Shown here: one piece after another, positions 23,136-24,468 of the stretch
How the letters are laid out: every line of letters begins with the position of its first letter
Numbering within the stretch: position 1 is the first letter of the stretch
Source: Tychonema litorale BBK16
GTDB taxonomy: Bacteria; Cyanobacteriota; Cyanobacteriia; Cyanobacteriales; Microcoleaceae
Length of the DNA stretch: 24,468 bases
Direction of reading: 5' to 3'
Assembly (NCBI RefSeq): GCF_021648855.1
Contig: NZ_JAKJHX010000084.1
Span: 1 to 24,468 of the forward strand
Position numbers and translations under genes: made by a program
Notes under the pieces: model-generated
What the model was told of the DNA's origin: nothing
Databases searched by the model: none
Seen by the model: only the letters and a program-made list of their open reading frames with translations

Positions 23136-24371
23136 TTACTTCAATATAGTTTTAGAAGCAATCCGAGTTTTCTTGCGATCGCTCTCACTCAATTCCTCAC
23201 CAGACTGCAACCGAGTAGCAGAAGTTTGGAGCACAGTTGCGGCACTTTGATCGCCCATTTGCAGAGCAGTTTTAGCAGCAGTTTGGAGCATCGTTGCTGC
23301 GCCAGCCCGATCGCCCTGTTGCAATCTAGTTTCTGCTAATTGAGTTTGACGGTATTTTGCCAAAGCTAAAATATGTTGCTGCACCATTGAATTGATAGCG
23401 GGCTGATAAACTGACATCACATTAGTGGAAAGTGCCACCTGTTCCGAGAGCAAACCTTCACCTATACTCGGATCGTCGTAGCGAATTTGCAATTGCCCGA
23501 TCGCCTGAGAGCCTTCCGGCAACTGTCCAATATAAATATTAGCCAACACAACTCGCTCTACATCCTTCATTAAATCTCCCAAACGTACAATAAAGCGATC
23601 GCCCTCTTGCTGTACGGGCAGTTCTATGGTATCGGGGGCAACTTGGGCGATCGGCTTAAGTTCAGCTAACCGTACTTTTGGGATCAATGACAATAGTAAA
23701 TAAGCATTAGTTAAACCTACAGATTGCACGCGGGTAAATAGCTTACTAAACTCCTCAACAGCATCTTCAGGACGCTGAATATGAGCCAAAGCACCACCAC
23801 CAGCATCTGCAATCTTTTCCAAAATATCCTGGTTCCAATTATCCCCAAATCCCAGAGAATTCAAGGTCATGTTATACTCTGCGGCTAATTTTGACAACTT
23901 CAAACAGCGGTTGTTATCACCATGTTCGTTTTCGCCGTCAGTCAACAAAAATGCCTGAGATATAGCCTCTTTTTTACCTTTGCCCAACTCTTCAATGCCT
24001 AGCTTAATGCCCTCATCAATGGCAGTACCACCAGCAGGACGCAATTTTTCAATTAGTCTCTTAATACTGGCGCGGTCTTCTACAATTTGATTGGGGACAA
24101 GGACTTTGGCTTTGTGATCGAAGGCGATCGCACAAAACCGATCCCCAGGCTTTAACCTGTCCAGTAGCTGTCCAGCAGCCTGTTTGACGGTTTCCAAAGG
24201 ACGTCCACTCATCGAACCGCTGTGATCGAGAATCAAGCACAGATTTAAGGGTACGCTGGAGTCTTGCTCCGAAGTGGTCGCAGACACCGAAATTGCTAGC
24301 TGGCGCTGGCTTGAGGGCGCAGCAGCGTCAAGATTAGCGTCATTCAAGGCAGGGAGCAAACTAACTTTCAT
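23136..24371 (-). CDS. von Willebrand factor type A domain protein
   Basis: The 411-residue protein has a VWA domain from about residue 42 with a complete metal-ion-dependent adhesion site: DHSGSMS (49-55), the threonine of AGGTAIDEG (about 116), and LLTDGEN (Asp145). No signal peptide is seen, so it is probably cytoplasmic. After the VWA domain comes a beta-rich region (about 230-320) and a helical C-terminus with QTQLAETRLQQGDRAGAATMLQTAAKTALQMGD, a likely coiled or TPR-like part. Cyanobacterial genomes often carry such proteins; the partner is unknown. The start has an AGG about 10 bases upstream. A CTAGAC/GTCTAG inverted repeat lies at 24428-24441 in the upstream region. Confidence 0.9.
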   Translation of the reverse strand: MKVSLLPALNDANLDAAAPSSQRQLAISVSATTSEQDSSVPLNLCLILDHSGSMSGRPLETVKQAAGQLLDRLKPGDRFCAIAFDHKAKVLVPNQIVEDRASIKRLIEKLRPAGGTAIDEGIKLGIEELGKGKKEAISQAFLLTDGENEHGDNNRCLKLSKLAAEYNMTLNSLGFGDNWNQDILEKIADAGGGALAHIQRPEDAVEEFSKLFTRVQSVGLTNAYLLLSLIPKVRLAELKPIAQVAPDTIELPVQQEGDRFIVRLGDLMKDVERVVLANIYIGQLPEGSQAIGQLQIRYDDPSIGEGLLSEQVALSTNVMSVYQPAINSMVQQHILALAKYRQTQLAETRLQQGDRAGAATMLQTAAKTALQMGDQSAATVLQTSATRLQSGEELSESDRKKTRIASKTILK

Positions 24372-24468
24372 GCGAGATACCTAAAGATTGCGTTACTATT
24401 TCATTAAGAATAACTGCTATACAAATACTAGACAAGTCTAGACATTTGCTTCTTACTTCATCGGGAGC

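Noticed and set aside
1..24468. tRNA or rRNA genes
   Set aside because: I saw no cloverleaf with a TTCGA-type T loop and CCA-adjacent acceptor stem, and no rRNA-like stretch; a tRNA search program would be needed to exclude a divergent one.

Overview
The window looks like a filamentous cyanobacterial chromosome. The reasons are many GCGATCGC-type (HIP1) octamers, an fbp-tal-zwf-opcA cluster, a KGK-domain protein, heptanucleotide tandem repeats (STRR type) in several gaps, and redox-type cysteines at zwf positions 187 and 445. I infer an Oscillatoriales/Microcoleus-like organism; the genus cannot be fixed from this sequence.

Layout. 1-4800 (mostly + strand): an STRR array, an EI24/CysZ-like membrane protein, a radical SAM protein with a TPR block inside it, prfB (RF2) with its programmed +1 frameshift, and rpsU with a terminator. 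4900-6850 (- strand): small accessory genes, namely a KGK protein, a probable orphan polymorphic-toxin tail with its candidate immunity gene, and an AllA-like ureidoglycolate lyase. 6948-15224 (- strand, read from high to low coordinates): fbp, tal, a frameshifted HTH/coiled-coil gene, zwf, opcA, then cobB. The metabolic core serves the oxidative pentose phosphate pathway and sugar-phosphate recycling, with OpcA as the G6PDH activator. The gaps carry heptamer arrays and a tandem repeat with palindromes centred on CCCATGGG.

15488-16569 (+): a DUF1643 protein and AcpS. 16620-20993 (-): a tight six-gene operon with its own promoter and an overlapping inverted-repeat operator. In transcription order it encodes a small ACP-like protein, an XRE repressor, an ImmA/IrrE metallopeptidase, a divergent thymidylate-synthase-like protein, a protein related to the helical domain of 5-hmdU DNA kinase / alpha-glutamyl-putrescinyl-thymine pyrophosphorylase families, and a MazG-type pyrophosphohydrolase with an extra C-terminal domain. 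This is the best candidate for a poorly described system. I infer an inducible pyrimidine nucleotide or DNA base modification/sanitation system, possibly defensive.

21133-24371 (-): thrB carrying an approximately 85-residue in-frame repeat insertion, a secreted TPR protein, a double-hairpin terminator element, and a von Willebrand factor A protein. Repeat invasion recurs throughout: STRRs between genes, repeat-derived peptides inside thrB and cobB, inverted repeats around cobB, and a 4-nt duplication that breaks the gene between tal and zwf.
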